Of a DNA stretch of 64,000 nt, positions 11,880-22,795 are shown one piece after another. Origin of the DNA: Allacma fusca (lineage: Eukaryota; Arthropoda; Collembola; Symphypleona; Sminthuridae); contig OX359250.1 of the NCBI GenBank assembly GCA_947179485.1, forward strand, positions 28,530,654-28,594,653. Direction: 5' to 3'. The notes under the pieces are model-generated. The model saw only the letters and a program-made list of their open reading frames with translations. It was not told the origin of the DNA and ran no database searches. Both the position numbers and the translations under genes were made by a program. Numbering within the stretch: the stretch's first letter is position 1; every line of letters starts with the position of its first letter.

Positions 11880-12188
11880 CTGTGGAATCAAGCTGGCCGT
11901 AGCCTTGGCTCATCAAGCTCAGGTGAGCTTACGTAGGAAAAATGGCAAAGAGGAAAAATTGTTCCAGCCCACACATTTGTGATTGAGTGGAAGTTCTGGT
12001 TAAATTTCAGCTGCGAAAGTCCCTACGTATGTACATGCTGTGTACACTTTCGCGCGGCTGAAATATAACCAGACCTTCCATCCAATCACAAATGTATGGG
12101 CTGGAACAATTTTTCCTCTTTGCCATTTTTCCTACGTAAGCTCACCTGAGCTTGATGAGCCAACGCTACGGCCAGCTTGATTCCACAG
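11880..12188. mobile_element. TA-flanked fold-back MITE
   Basis: 309 bp, almost entirely two inverted arms of about 145 bp (left arm begins CTGTGGAATCAAGC) joined by a short centre near 12035. It is flanked by TA on both sides, consistent with a Tc1/mariner-type TA target, though assignment rests on that dinucleotide alone. Arms differ at only a few positions, so it is fairly young. The transcript would form a long hairpin. Confidence 0.82.
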
Positions 12189-12190
12189 TA

Positions 12191-13600
12191 TATATCCAAT
12201 TATTGTTATTAGCTATCCAATAACCTTTTATGAACACGGGACCGTGATACCGTCCACGAAAAATTGATAACATATTCCTTCTCCACGTCTTTGCTCCTGA
12301 AGGTGCATTTCCCTACCCACGCTTTTCCTTCCAACGAGCCGGGCCCGCAATTCTGAACGTATCGACCGGTGAAATAGCACATCGGAAAGCCCTTAAAATT
12401 TGATACGAGGAAACGTCAAAACACGTTTGGTAACCAGCCAGGAATTTTAGACTGTAATTTTCAGTTTCCTTAAAAAACACTTGACTTGACTCATTTTCCA
12501 TGACCACGGTATCTACAATTTTTAAACTAGCGAGGTGAAACAAATTTTGAAAAAAATTGGAAAAGATTTGCTAATTTATGGGGAATTGAATATTTTTTAC
12601 GTTTGCGAAGCATCCCTCCAGGGGGTTAGCTGTGTATCAATTGTTACGCTGAAATCTGCACGGTTTTTCAAAATATCATCTAGCGCTAGTGGATAAAGTT
12701 TTATTAGCTATTTAAAGTCCATACCGATTAGTAAATCCGCCACTCCTAGTCCTAGATGTAATCAAAACGTATTCCACTCTTGCGGATTTCACGATGGTTT
12801 CCAAAATCTATTATCTAAAATATGAACATTAGTTAGTTAGGGTCCAAGTCTCAGATGATCTTCTCGGCAAAACAAACTTAAAATTTTGGTTAAATAAATC
12901 GGTGAGTGACACCCTGCCAAAATATCGACTAGGATTTGGAAATATTTTTAGGGATTAAAGTCATTAAGCATCGTTTTAATGAGACAATATTGACCGGGAT
13001 GCGACATCCAAATCAAAATTCATTGTAGTTCTCCGAAATTCATATTCGCTCCCAAAATGTGCTTTTCGAAATTTTGAAGACCAATCAACATTTCAGTTCG
13101 CTTTTTTACATTTTTTAGCAACTTTATAGAAAGACAATTTGTCATAAAGGGATGAGAGTCTGTTTCAGATAATTCCTTCTTGACGAAAATATATATTTCA
13201 ATTTTGGTAAAACAAGTTGGTGAAAAAAACAATTTTGAATTACTGCATTGAAATGAAAAAAAACACGTGGGAAACGGAAGAAAGGAAGAATTAACAAAAA
13301 CAAGGGCCTTCGTGGCTTGCTTTCTACACTAGAGACAACCTTCGGATTCAGATTGTGTGAATAGTTGTTGAGACGTCTATGTTCTTAAATACCCCGTCAA
13401 AATTTAACTACGTATAAATTTTTCAACATTTGGTTTGCAATTTAATTTCTTTCAAATCAGCTCCTAACTAATCCTTATTATTATTGATCTCGACCTGTCC
13501 GTTGATTTAAACTTTCGCGGCTTTGGCTTTACAATTCAAACCTTCGCGGCTCATTTCACTATATAGGAAGCCGCTATGTACTATATTATTTCACTATATA
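12191..13600. other. Non-coding region
   Basis: No ORF with recognisable protein features. Short ORFs at 12313-12543 and 13020-13232 show no domain, motif or splice support. A short phrase (CCTTCGTGGCT) near 13303 recurs near 17538. Confidence 0.4.
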
Positions 13601-13603
13601 GCC

Positions 13604-13651
13604 AAGCAAGTCGGTGGTATATACAGCAAGCACAGGCACAGCGGGCTGAAA
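13604..13651. repeat. Left arm of a palindrome split by a transposon
   Basis: About 48 bp whose reverse complement, with mismatches, recurs at 15062-15103 (shared CAGC.CGCTGTGC, ATATACCA, CTGCTTGC). If the 1382-bp element is removed, the two arms form a hairpin with a loop of about 20 nt, so the element landed in the loop. Confidence 0.65.
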
Positions 13652-13652
13652 C

Positions 13653-15034
13653 CAAGGCTATGCAGTCTTTGGTTTTATCAGTCACAGTCCTTTAACAGTC
13701 CCAAGTAGCATGCTATCAGTCAGTCCACTCAGTCTTTTAGTATCAGAGTATCAGTCCCTATCAGTCTCAGTCCTAGTAAAAGTCCTTAGCAAAAGTCTCA
13801 GTCAGTCCTTAATGTACTCCATATGCATATAAAACCACAGGAGCACAGGAGGGTTAAGAATACGCATTTTAATGGTCTCAATATCGACTATTGCATAATT
13901 TTTTGAACTCTTCTTTTAAAGTAATATTTTTTCTTCTGTGTGCTAGTATCTTGATAAATAATCATTGAAAAGAACTTAGGAGAATGGTCAAAGGACCAAC
14001 AACTCCAACAATTTATCATGTTACCAAACATTTCACATCCTACAATCTTAATTTCGTCAAAAATTTCTCCATTACAGCATTTCTATTAATTTGTCGCCTG
14101 GTAGAGTTTTTCGTATTTCAGCTCGTTAACGTTAACTTTGCATTATATATTTGATGTTGTCTCTACAGAAAATACCATTGCAATGATCGTCTAATAGCTG
14201 TGCAAACAATCAGGGAATTTGCTAAAACCAAGCATCAAAATGTATTTTCAAAAACAGTTTTGGGCCAATAAGAAGCGTAATTTTGAACTCCCCGGAGCTA
14301 ATATGCAACATGTTTTTAATCCCTGTAGTCGCAAATCTTTAAATAAAATTTAATATACATATTTGTTCTTCTTCAAAATACACCTATTTTAATTGTAAGC
14401 TATGAGAACTTAGTTACCTATCAGGATCTTCCCTATATTATCACTTATCAGATGACTCATTGGGGTCACAGGAGCCAAAATGTAACGTATGGTTTAAATT
14501 GATGATCATCTTCGTTCCTGATACTAATATTTCTCACTGGCTGGTCACGATAACAATTATTAAAGAACTTTAAAATATCTCACTGGAAATCCTATAAGAT
14601 GTATGTATATCAAACGTATGGCAATTTTGAGTTTAGATAAATCCATATTTGTACTTTTTTTTGTGATTCAGAGTACCCCAAACATTGCCCGAATACAATG
14701 AGGTAAATTTTAGAAAATATTGGCAATATTGGTCAAAGAAAATGAAATATAATACCAGCCCAATGAAACGACAAATTGTTTATGCGTAAGTACATACACT
14801 TTGATTGTTACTCCTCATCTAGAAATCAAGCATTCTTTGTACATATTCATACATGGCTCAGCTACCAGCGGTCATGTCAGTCTCAGTCAGTCTCTGCTGG
14901 AATTCCTATCAGTCCCAGTCAGTCTCAGTCTTTAAAATGCAGTTTTCTATCAGTCCCAGTCAGTCACAGTCTTCAGTCAGTCCTATGGTTTACCCACTCA
15001 GTCTCTCGTATGAGTCCAAGACTGCATAGCCTTG
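13653..15034. mobile_element. 1382-bp hAT-like element, CAGTCAGTCC-word family, copy 1
   Basis: Ends CAAGGCTATGCAGTCTTTGG and (from the right) CAAGGCTATGCAGTCTTGG, duplication GCTGAAAC (13645-13652 and 15035-15042). Words CAGTCAGTCC and CAGTCCCAG occupy about 100 bp at the left and 150 bp at the right. The interior of roughly 1 kb is non-coding. The copy at 60924-62305 has exactly the same length and no difference in the stretches I compared, but a different duplication, so this is recent mobility driven by a transposase elsewhere. Confidence 0.93.
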
Positions 15035-15603
15035 GCTGAAACGTTGTCGCAGAGGAGAGCTTTTTCAGCTCGCTGTGCTTCTCGGCATATACCAACTGCT
15101 TGCAGCATACTGGAAGCTCGCAATATTACGCAATTTTAGATTACCACTTAAAAGCGCTAATCATAATTACTATCAACATTAGACATAAATCATCGAATTT
15201 GGATTAAATTAAGTGTGGGAGTGAGAAAAACTACGTTCGGTCACAGCACTGACGAATTTGAGAAGAGAATTTTAATGACTGAACTTTGTACACATAAGTG
15301 TGGGATTCTTATTAGGAAAAACCAAATAGAATTGAAAGTACTTATTGCATCAGTTTTTATATATAACGTCAGATAAATTCTCAGAATTTGTATTACTGAA
15401 GTTATTTGCTCACTATTTTAATAATATCTCACTATAAGTCTGTACATCATACATTTCATCTTTATATCCCCTAAAAATATCATTAGGAATTAAGGATTGA
15501 TTTGTAGGAACCTTGGACTTTAGTAACAATAGCAATTAAAAAATGTTGCGCTATTATAAATTTCTTTCACTTTTCCTATTTTAAATTATCAGTGCGTCCA
15601 GTG

Positions 15604-16570
15604 CATAGATGCACATTTTCTTTCGCACTCGCACTCCACTCGCACTCAGTACAAATTGAATGAACTGCACTCATCCTCACACTGATATGTTAAACACTGT
15701 CAAGTCTGCACTCACACTCGTCCTCACGAGGATAGGACACCAGAATTTGATCCTCGCACTCATGAGTGCATTTTATATGTATATATGTATACATACCTGA
15801 CTTATCCATTTGCAGTACATTCGAATAATTTTGTTCCGTTTTTATTTTTACATGTAATGTTATTATGCTAATAAACAAATAAAATTACATGCATCACTTT
15901 CGAAATGCTTTTCAAGTTGGAATATTTTTACGAACAGAAAATGATCAGTTTGAAGTGATTAACTCACATGAGTAAATAACAAATCCTTGCAATGGCTACG
16001 AAGACGATAAAGGCTAAATGCTGCAAATTGTTATTCGTAAAGGTTTAGTTTAACGATGCGAAAATAACGGTAGCACAAAATATTTTCAATTGCAGACCTT
16101 TTAAGATTAGATTGTTTTTATTTGAACAAGTCTCCATATGGTTTTAAAAATAGTTTTTCGCTTTACATCGTTCTCACCCATTTTGGAAATCATAAGATTG
16201 GCACAAGATTATTATGACTGAAATTTGAACGGATGCAATTCTCAATCATACTCAGTGAACGATTTTGTTTCGTTTCTATTTTGTGTAATTGTACAAAATT
16301 GTATATACGATATATACATACAAACCTAACATTAAATTTTTAACACTAGAGTGCAGAGTATTGCATTTTTTTAAAAAATGACCGTATTTTTTTGTTCTCG
16401 TCCTCGCACTCACTCATTAATAAACAAATCTGTGGTATGTACTCGCACTCATGATTATGTGTGCACGGTTGTAATAACATGCACTCGCCCTCAAAGTAAA
16501 CTCGTGAGTACACTGAGTGCGAGGTGAGTGCGGGTGCTGCACTCTGTCCTCATGAGGATGTGCAACTATG
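15604..16570. mobile_element. hAT-like MITE, GCACTCGCACTC-word family
   Basis: 967 bp, ends CATAGATGCACATTTTC and (from the right) CATAGTTGCACATCCTC, duplication GTCCAGTG (15596-15603 and 16571-16578). Words CGCACTCGCACTCA and CTCATGAGGA fill both ends. No transposase ORF. Confidence 0.9.
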
Positions 16571-16904
16571 GTCCAGTGTCTGCGGCTTCAGTTACATTAT
16601 TACGGTACAACTGAGATATATACAAATTATAATAACATAAAAAATCATATTTGATCCACTATAAGGGGTGAAGCACCATACAGTGGTTCAACAGCAAGAT
16701 TTAATAACAATGTTGGTTTTTATTAAGTTGATCAAGCGATTAGCTAGATTCCCCGTGTATAGCCAATTATTGAGTTTGGGAGAGAACTTTAGTGGGCTGG
16801 AGCGTTGTACCATAATTTTTTGATGATGAATTGCCAACTAGCTTTTTGAAACGAATTGTTACTCTTACAATTAATAGTTCACATGTTTTATATGAGATTA
16901 CTTT

Positions 16905-17040
16905 GCCCAGCGAAGCGGGCTATTAATATTAAGCCTTCTCGACATGCCATGCTACGGGATCTATAGAAATTTACGGTTTTGTGTATACTCTCACAATTCT
17001 CAAGTAATTGCCCCTGTGCGAAGCACAGGGCTTTTACTAG
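16905..17040 (+). mobile_element. Helitron-type 3' terminus (hairpin + CTAG)
   Basis: Positions 17010-17031 form a hairpin (stem GCCC-TGTGC / GCACAGGGC, GAA loop) followed six bases later by CTAG at 17037-17040 and a T, the standard Helitron 3' arrangement. A second, weaker hairpin of the same design (GCCCAGCGAAGCGGGC) lies at 16905-16920. No 5' TC terminus could be placed. Orientation is opposite to the Rep remnant at 17590-20019, so they are probably different elements. Confidence 0.55.
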
Positions 17041-17041
17041 T

Positions 17042-17589
17042 CACTTTAATCACACGCAGCATGAGGGTGGCCAAGATTCAGATATTTCTTCCCGCCACAA
17101 AAGTGAGTAATTTTGGTAAACATTTCGTGAATCTGAATGCTCCTACCAAATTTTAACTATTATTTTGAAATTGTTTTTGTTATGATAATTTTTATTGAAA
17201 TTAAATTTAAGTGCAATTTAACAAAACGTTTTAACCAGAAATTATTGAACAAGATGCGCCATTTAGGTAAAAATGCATTGGAGTTTCTTAAATTTCAAAA
17301 TCACATCCAGGCAATTATAATTTGTACACATCCGCGAAAAACAGTTATCTCAGACTTGGCTACCCCTCACTTCCTGTGATTACTTGAGTGCTCATTCTTA
17401 CAAACCGTAATAATTGCAAAACAAAAAAATACTAATTTCAAACTGTAGTTAAATTTTGGTGGAACAATTAAAACGTTTAACGTCTTGGCAAATATTTCTA
17501 CAATCCAAACGTTCGCTCATGGGTAGAAGACAAGCCCCTTCGTGGCTAGTTTCAATTTATATCTTCAAAGGAAATCGTTCCCTTTCTAT
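17042..17589. other. Non-coding spacer beside Helitron remnant
   Basis: Short ORFs here lack domains. The minus-strand continuation of the Helitron Rep does not extend into it: no helicase motif is visible. Confidence 0.4.
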
Positions 17590-20019
17590 TTAGAAGTAGC
17601 AACTAGCATAGCGCTCTGGGCTTGATGGTGAAACATTAAACATTCTGCCAATAACTTTGTTGTCAAAACCATTAACTCTGCGTTGCCATCGGCTGTTTTG
17701 CCATGTATAATAATAAGGAATTCCAGAATAAAATAGTGTTTGAGCTAAATCATCGGTCTCGTCGGAATTTAATTTGAAATACGCTGAAAGGTTAGAATCA
17801 CGCATATTTTCCAATGCTTGTTCTTCATTACCAGCCTGATATACTGCAACCTGCTGGTTGGGCTCATGAACATTTAGGTGCACAACATTGTGAGATTTAT
17901 CTCCCATCCAAAACCCATATATTCGCCACATGGCCTCGGGAGCTCTTACGTATCTTGCATTTATGTGCTGATTGATTTCGTCAAAATTAATTGGACCATC
18001 GTCAACAACTTTTTCAGCACAGTCGTGCCCTTTGTATATATATTTATAAATATATTTTACAGCTTTTACTAACGAACAAACTTCAACGTTTATATGACAG
18101 TTAAACTTCAGCAACAAAAAAAGATTGTGAGGAACAGCATGTTGGTTTGTAAACTCGTTGTCCCCTTTTAATATTTTTCTGCCATCATTTGGACGTTGGT
18201 ATAATGGAAATCCGTCAAAAGAGGTGTGTGTTTGTTCTTGGAAGTCTTTAGGAAATTGCTTTTTGCATTTTCAATTCTCCACACAGGCAGAAGAACATGG
18301 ACCATGTAACCTGTGTTGCTTTACAATCTCATAAAGTCTTGGTTGATTCACAGGATCTGGTATTCGCGCAGAAACAATATTGTCAACGATATTTGGATCT
18401 TTAAGGTCCAGGTCTCCACCAATCCAAAGCATGTGTGCGTGGGGTAGTCCCCTCTTTTGAAACTCGATAGTATAGCAAAATGCTTTACTTCTTCCAAAAA
18501 CATGGGACTTGTGGATGTCTTCAATGATTTCTTTCCGTTTCAATCTAAATACTCTTTGCAACTAAATCTGGACGATCTAAAGCGCTCTGTCCTGGTAGTA
18601 AATTATCTTTAATTTCGAGCCAATTTGGATTGCATGTAACTGTGATAAATAAATCTGGTTTTCCAAATACGCGTACAATTGCCATCGCGTCTTGATATTG
18701 TTGTTGCATATTTCTATGGCTTCCATTGTATGTTGCCGGAAGGATAATAGAACTCCAGACATCTCGACCAGTTTCATTTGCTCTCTGCTTAACGTATTCA
18801 TGCAATGCGGAGTATGTTTCGGCTTTAAGCCTTTTTTGGTTAACACGTATAAAATAGTCTATTAGCTTCCATTCTTGTATACCAAACGAAAATTAGTTGG
18901 TGTGTCAACTTTCCACCCTTTAAGATGTAGTTTGCTCGATTTATCCGAAATTGGAGGTGGTAACTAAAATAGTCCATTTCTGTTATTCTTTTCCCATCAT
19001 ATCTACTTAAATCTTTGTGCCACCCATTGTCGCCATTAGGGAATAACAGAGGATATGTAAGGGAGTCAAGAAACGGCTCTAATATGCTCATATTTTGAGT
19101 TTTTCGTTCATGTCTCAAATAAACACAAATATCACGATTATGAGGAGCACATCCATCGTCGTCAGTGAAAACCATTGCAATTTCATTTGTTCTTGCAATA
19201 TTATATCGTTTGGGATCAAAGTTATTTTTAATTGAGATTTGCATTCTCAGATTTTTGGTTTCTACACCCTGTTCGATCATTTCATCTTCAACCTCCTTTA
19301 ATATTCTGTAGGTTCATATACTCGTGAAGTAATTTTAGTATTTCCGGATCACATTGTTCGTTAGCAGGATTGTGCATACGTATATCCGCTGCTTGCTCAC
19401 TATTAAAGACATAAAGTTGGGCATAACTGGGACTAACTCTTTCGTTAGGATGCAATGGTCCAGGAGCAACATGATATATTTTGCCTCCGAGAGACGCAAT
19501 CGAAATTGAACTATTATAGGAACGTATGTTTTGCATGAAATGTTTATTATCAAAAAGTTCCTGAAATTCCTGCGGTAGATCTGAAAATGGTTGCAGGCAA
19601 TCAATCTTTCCACCGTTGCAACAATTGCTAAAACGGTGTGTTTTCATTTCACCTGAACCTCTGCTGGTCCCTTCAGCAGCAAAATGCAAAGCCCCGCAGA
19701 AGTTGCATTCGGTTTCCATTGATCCAATAAAATGCTGAGCAATATTTTCGTTTTCCGAATTGGTGATGAAAGCAGAGAATTCGGTTGTTCTCAACCTTGT
19801 ATTTCTAATTCTTTGGCGGCTTTCATGCTCATTTACAGCCTCACGATGTCCTTGTCTATATTGACATTGGTACGTATTCAGAGTTTCTCTATTAGTTTCG
19901 CTATATTTCTGTTGCCAACATGATTGTACTGCGATAGGTGCAACAACAGCAGCTGAAGGTCCAAAATCTTCCTGCGAAAGTTCCTGCAGCACGTTGTGGA
20001 ACGTTTGCTTGACTCTCAT
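17590..20019 (-). pseudogene. Helitron Rep (HUH nuclease) remnant, helicase missing
   Basis: Leftward reading broken into at least five frame segments (19288-20019, 18840-19280, 18545-18805, 18271-18561, 17590-18117). The first holds a Cys pair CNFCGALHF and the region seen at Helitron protein N termini. Then come YQDAMAIVR and PDLFITVTCNPNW (Helitron-like N domain), the HUH site in QKRGLPHAHMLW, and the KYIYKYIYKGHDC block that carries the Rep catalytic tyrosines. Known role: nicking and joining single strands in rolling-circle transposition. The reading stops at 17590, just after the Rep domain, and no Pif1-like helicase follows, so the copy is truncated as well as frameshifted and cannot be autonomous. 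Confidence 0.88.
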
Positions 20020-20480
20020 GTTGACAGAATTGTCTTAGTTGACAGAATTATCTACACAATAATCCAACAGTTTATTGCCGTTATAACGATAGATTGTGCT
20101 GTAAGAAGTGGGTAGAAAACTGAAAATATGATGAAATTGCAGCTCAGTCGGTACGTGAGGGCAGTGATGCAGAGAATGGCAGAATAATATGAGTGTTATG
20201 CGGTTGATAAAATGTATGAATCCAACAATTTTTAAAAACTATTCTAGATGCGCTTTATAGGTTGTTGAGTACAAATTTAAAACGGCGAATAAATACAAAC
20301 TAAGACATAGTAGTGTAGTAACTCTATAATAATTCCGAAATTAATATTTACAAATCCGAATTCAGATGTTTAATAAAATTCAATGATTATTGAAAAGTCA
20401 ACAAGTAATTCACTATAGAAATTCATGGTATAAAAATACACTGTAAATACTGAAATAATAATCAACAACATAAATAATTA
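20020..20480. other. Possible Helitron 5' region / spacer
   Basis: A+T-rich with no supported gene. It may include the 5' leader of the Helitron remnant; no terminus recognised. Confidence 0.3.
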
Positions 20481-20494
20481 GAATGCAGGACTAA

Positions 20495-20713
20495 TTATTC
20501 CAACAGCATATTCTCCAGTTGTTCGTCGTCGAACGGATCCTCAACTTCTTGTTGTTGGTTTGGAGGATGCACGACTGCTGGAGGAGGATTCTGTTCCGGT
20601 TGTTCTAGAAGGAACATGTTGCGAATCCCCTCAGCCTGGTCCATCATGGCTCTAATTCTCTGAGTTAGAAGGCGCTGGTAAATGGATCCTGTTGGAGTCC
20701 TCCACTGACACAT
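20495..20713 (-). CDS. Candidate exon of an unknown gene
   Basis: A 72-codon reading (MCQWRTPTGSIYQRLLTQRI at its start; acidic, Pro/Gln-rich end) that I do not recognise. An acceptor-like TTTTTTTGCAG lies at about 20734-20744, just upstream on the minus strand, but the reading is closed by a TAG right after that acceptor, so it would need to start at its own ATG. The 20780-20929 segment could be a preceding exon. The Penelope element sits in the same unit. Low certainty. Confidence 0.3.
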   Translation of the reverse strand: MCQWRTPTGSIYQRLLTQRIRAMMDQAEGIRNMFLLEQPEQNPPPAVVHPPNQQQEVEDPFDDEQLENMLLE

Positions 20714-20872
20714 TCCGCAAAACCTCTAGTCATCTGCAAAAAAACAAACCAAACACGTTAATAATATTAGCATAAATAGAATATAAGAAGATATACATTT
20801 AATGAACACCAACTGGTATCCTCTGCAGATACTCCAGCCAGGTGGGGTTGGCGGCATCGGCACCGGAGACAC

Positions 20873-20929
20873 AATGGGCCGGAGGCAGAATTCATAACGG
20901 CACAAATCAACAATTGTGCCGTTATGAAT
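20873..20929. repeat. Left copy of ~41-bp target duplication plus inverted hairpin
   Basis: 20873-20913 matches 22633-22673 with a single mismatch. Right after it, 20914-20929 is an exact inverted copy of 20890-20905 (ATTCATAACGGCACAA), giving a 16-bp stem with an 8-nt loop. This marks the 3' side of the inserted Penelope-like element. Confidence 0.75.
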
Positions 20930-22632
20930 ATGTTGTTAAATGATGAATGTTGTTAAATTATGACATGAATATATGAATATAAAATCATGCTAAAAAGTGG
21001 TGCTTTAATATGTAATAATCATTTATACAGATATACATAAAACATTAAATTAAATATAGAGATTCAGATTCTTACTCAAGAGTATTGTTTACATGAATTT
21101 TCACGAACTTCAATTAATTGTAAGTTTAATGTAATCGATTCCAAAGTACTAAAATTTTTTTTGGTTATTTATACAGTGTATATTGCGTAGTGAGCTTATT
21201 ATGGAACTATAATTTAAAATACTTATTAAAATTCCTTAAAGACAATAATTGCCTATTCTCACTTGTCACTGTCGTACTATTTGTGCACTTGTAATTACAG
21301 AACACGCCGACTAAAATCCAAACAACTTCAAATGTATGTACTGTTAACACTCAATGGTTCACTTCAGTAAATCCATGACATTTTTGTTTCTCTTAAAAGC
21401 TAGGAGAACCTTGATGTTGTTAGCAGCATTTACATATTTATTATCTCTTATATTACTGAGTTGAGTATGAAATAGGCAAGAAATGATTTTTTTAGATTAT
21501 TTAGATTATCGTTGTATGTAATTCCAAAATATACATGATTACTAGTATCCTCCCCAGCATTCTCTGTAGATATATACTTAATATTTGGGGAATTTTTTTA
21601 ATGTATTCTCTAACATTAGATTTTTGGGGGCTAGAATCACTTCCGGGTTTACATTTGTAAGCTTCTCATAAGTGTCAAATATTAGTTGTGAAGGGTAGCC
21701 TCGTTCTAGGAATTTTTTCATGAGGAGTTTCAGTTGACTTGTTCTTTCATTTAGTTCCGAGCATAGTTTTATGATTCGAAGGGCCTGTGAGTAAGGTAGA
21801 GCATTTAGAAGATTTGTGGGATGGTAAGAACAGTAATGTACATACAGCTGTTTAGCCATTGGTTTGGTAAATATTGACGTGGAAAGTATATTATCTTCGG
21901 ACAAATAAATAGTTACATCTAAAAAGTCAATTTTTCGTTCGTTCCATTTATGAGTAAAAGTAAGGAAAGAGTGAGTAAACATATTTTCTAGCCAAATATT
22001 AAAATTGAAGATATCTGTCGCATCTATAATCATAAAGATATCATCAATAAATCTACCTTTGAAGACAATAGATAAATGAGATACAATGTTCAATAGTTCC
22101 TCATAAACTAATATTAGCTATAGCTACACTCGCTGAGTTTCCCATAGCAATGCCAGAAATCTGTTCGTAGACATGCTCTTTAAAGCTTACTTAATTTTTG
22201 TATAAGGTCCATTTTAAAAGTAAACCTAGCATAAATAAGCTCACGTTGTATGGATTAACCTTGAATTCACTGAATATTTCCTTAACGTTTGTTGTACATA
22301 TGTCTGGAGGAAGCGACGGGTATAGCGATACAATATCACTTGTTACAAGTATGTACGTTCTAGATTTGTCCAACCTAATGTTACGAAGTAGAAGAAGGAA
22401 ATGATTACTATCCAGTATCAAGTCAGGGATGTTTAACATAACAGGCTGAAGCACTATGTCCAAAAGTTTACTCAGAAAACGATTGAAAGTTTTACAATTA
22501 GCACTGATGGGTCGTCCCATTGGAAAAGTCTTTACTCCATGTTCTTGCTTGTGAATCTTGGGAAGTATGTAGAAATTAGCAGGGCAGAAGATTTTAGGAA
22601 TTAATTCATTCAGTTGGCAGATATGTTTAAAT
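20914..22632 (-). mobile_element. Penelope-like retroelement, 5'-truncated
   Basis: About 1.7 kb insertion bracketed by the 41-bp direct repeat (20873-20913 and 22633-22673). Carries a Penelope-type RT on the minus strand and about 650 bp of A+T-rich 3' non-coding sequence (20930-21577). Long, variable target duplications and added inverted pieces are known for Penelope elements. No GIY-YIG endonuclease is visible after the RT, so this is either an endonuclease-lacking type or a decayed copy. Confidence 0.78.
21578..22632 (-). pseudogene. Penelope-like reverse transcriptase
   Basis: RNA-dependent DNA polymerase of the Penelope class. In order: ILPKIHKQ, MGRPISANCKTF, the first catalytic Asp in SDIVSLYPSLPPD, motif B-like ISGIAMGNSASVAIANI (about 22105-22160, in the broken stretch), GRFIDDIFMI with the two catalytic Asp residues, KIDFLDVTIY, and the C-terminal LPYSQALRII and RGYPSQLIF typical of this class. 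A stop and frame change lie between 22093 and 22191, and the N-terminal part is missing, so it is not functional as read. Confidence 0.88.
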
Positions 22633-22673
22633 AATGGGCCGGAGGCAGAATTCATAACGGCAAAAATCAACAA
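22633..22673. repeat. Right copy of the ~41-bp target duplication
   Basis: Begins AATGGGCCGGAGGCAGAATT. Differs from the left copy at one base (A for C at about 22662). It marks the 5' junction of the Penelope insertion. Confidence 0.75.
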
Positions 22674-22795
22674 TATTTAAAATAAACCATAAATAAATAA
22701 TTACATATTATGCATGAATTGAATAAAATTGGAATTAATACATAAATAATATATATAATTAAATAAATTCTATCCCAATTCACGGGTATTGTATG

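Noticed and set aside
14776..15039. 87-codon ORF repeated at 62047-62328
   Set aside because: Conserved only because the whole 1382-bp element is duplicated; it reads CAGTCAGTCC words as SQS repeats.
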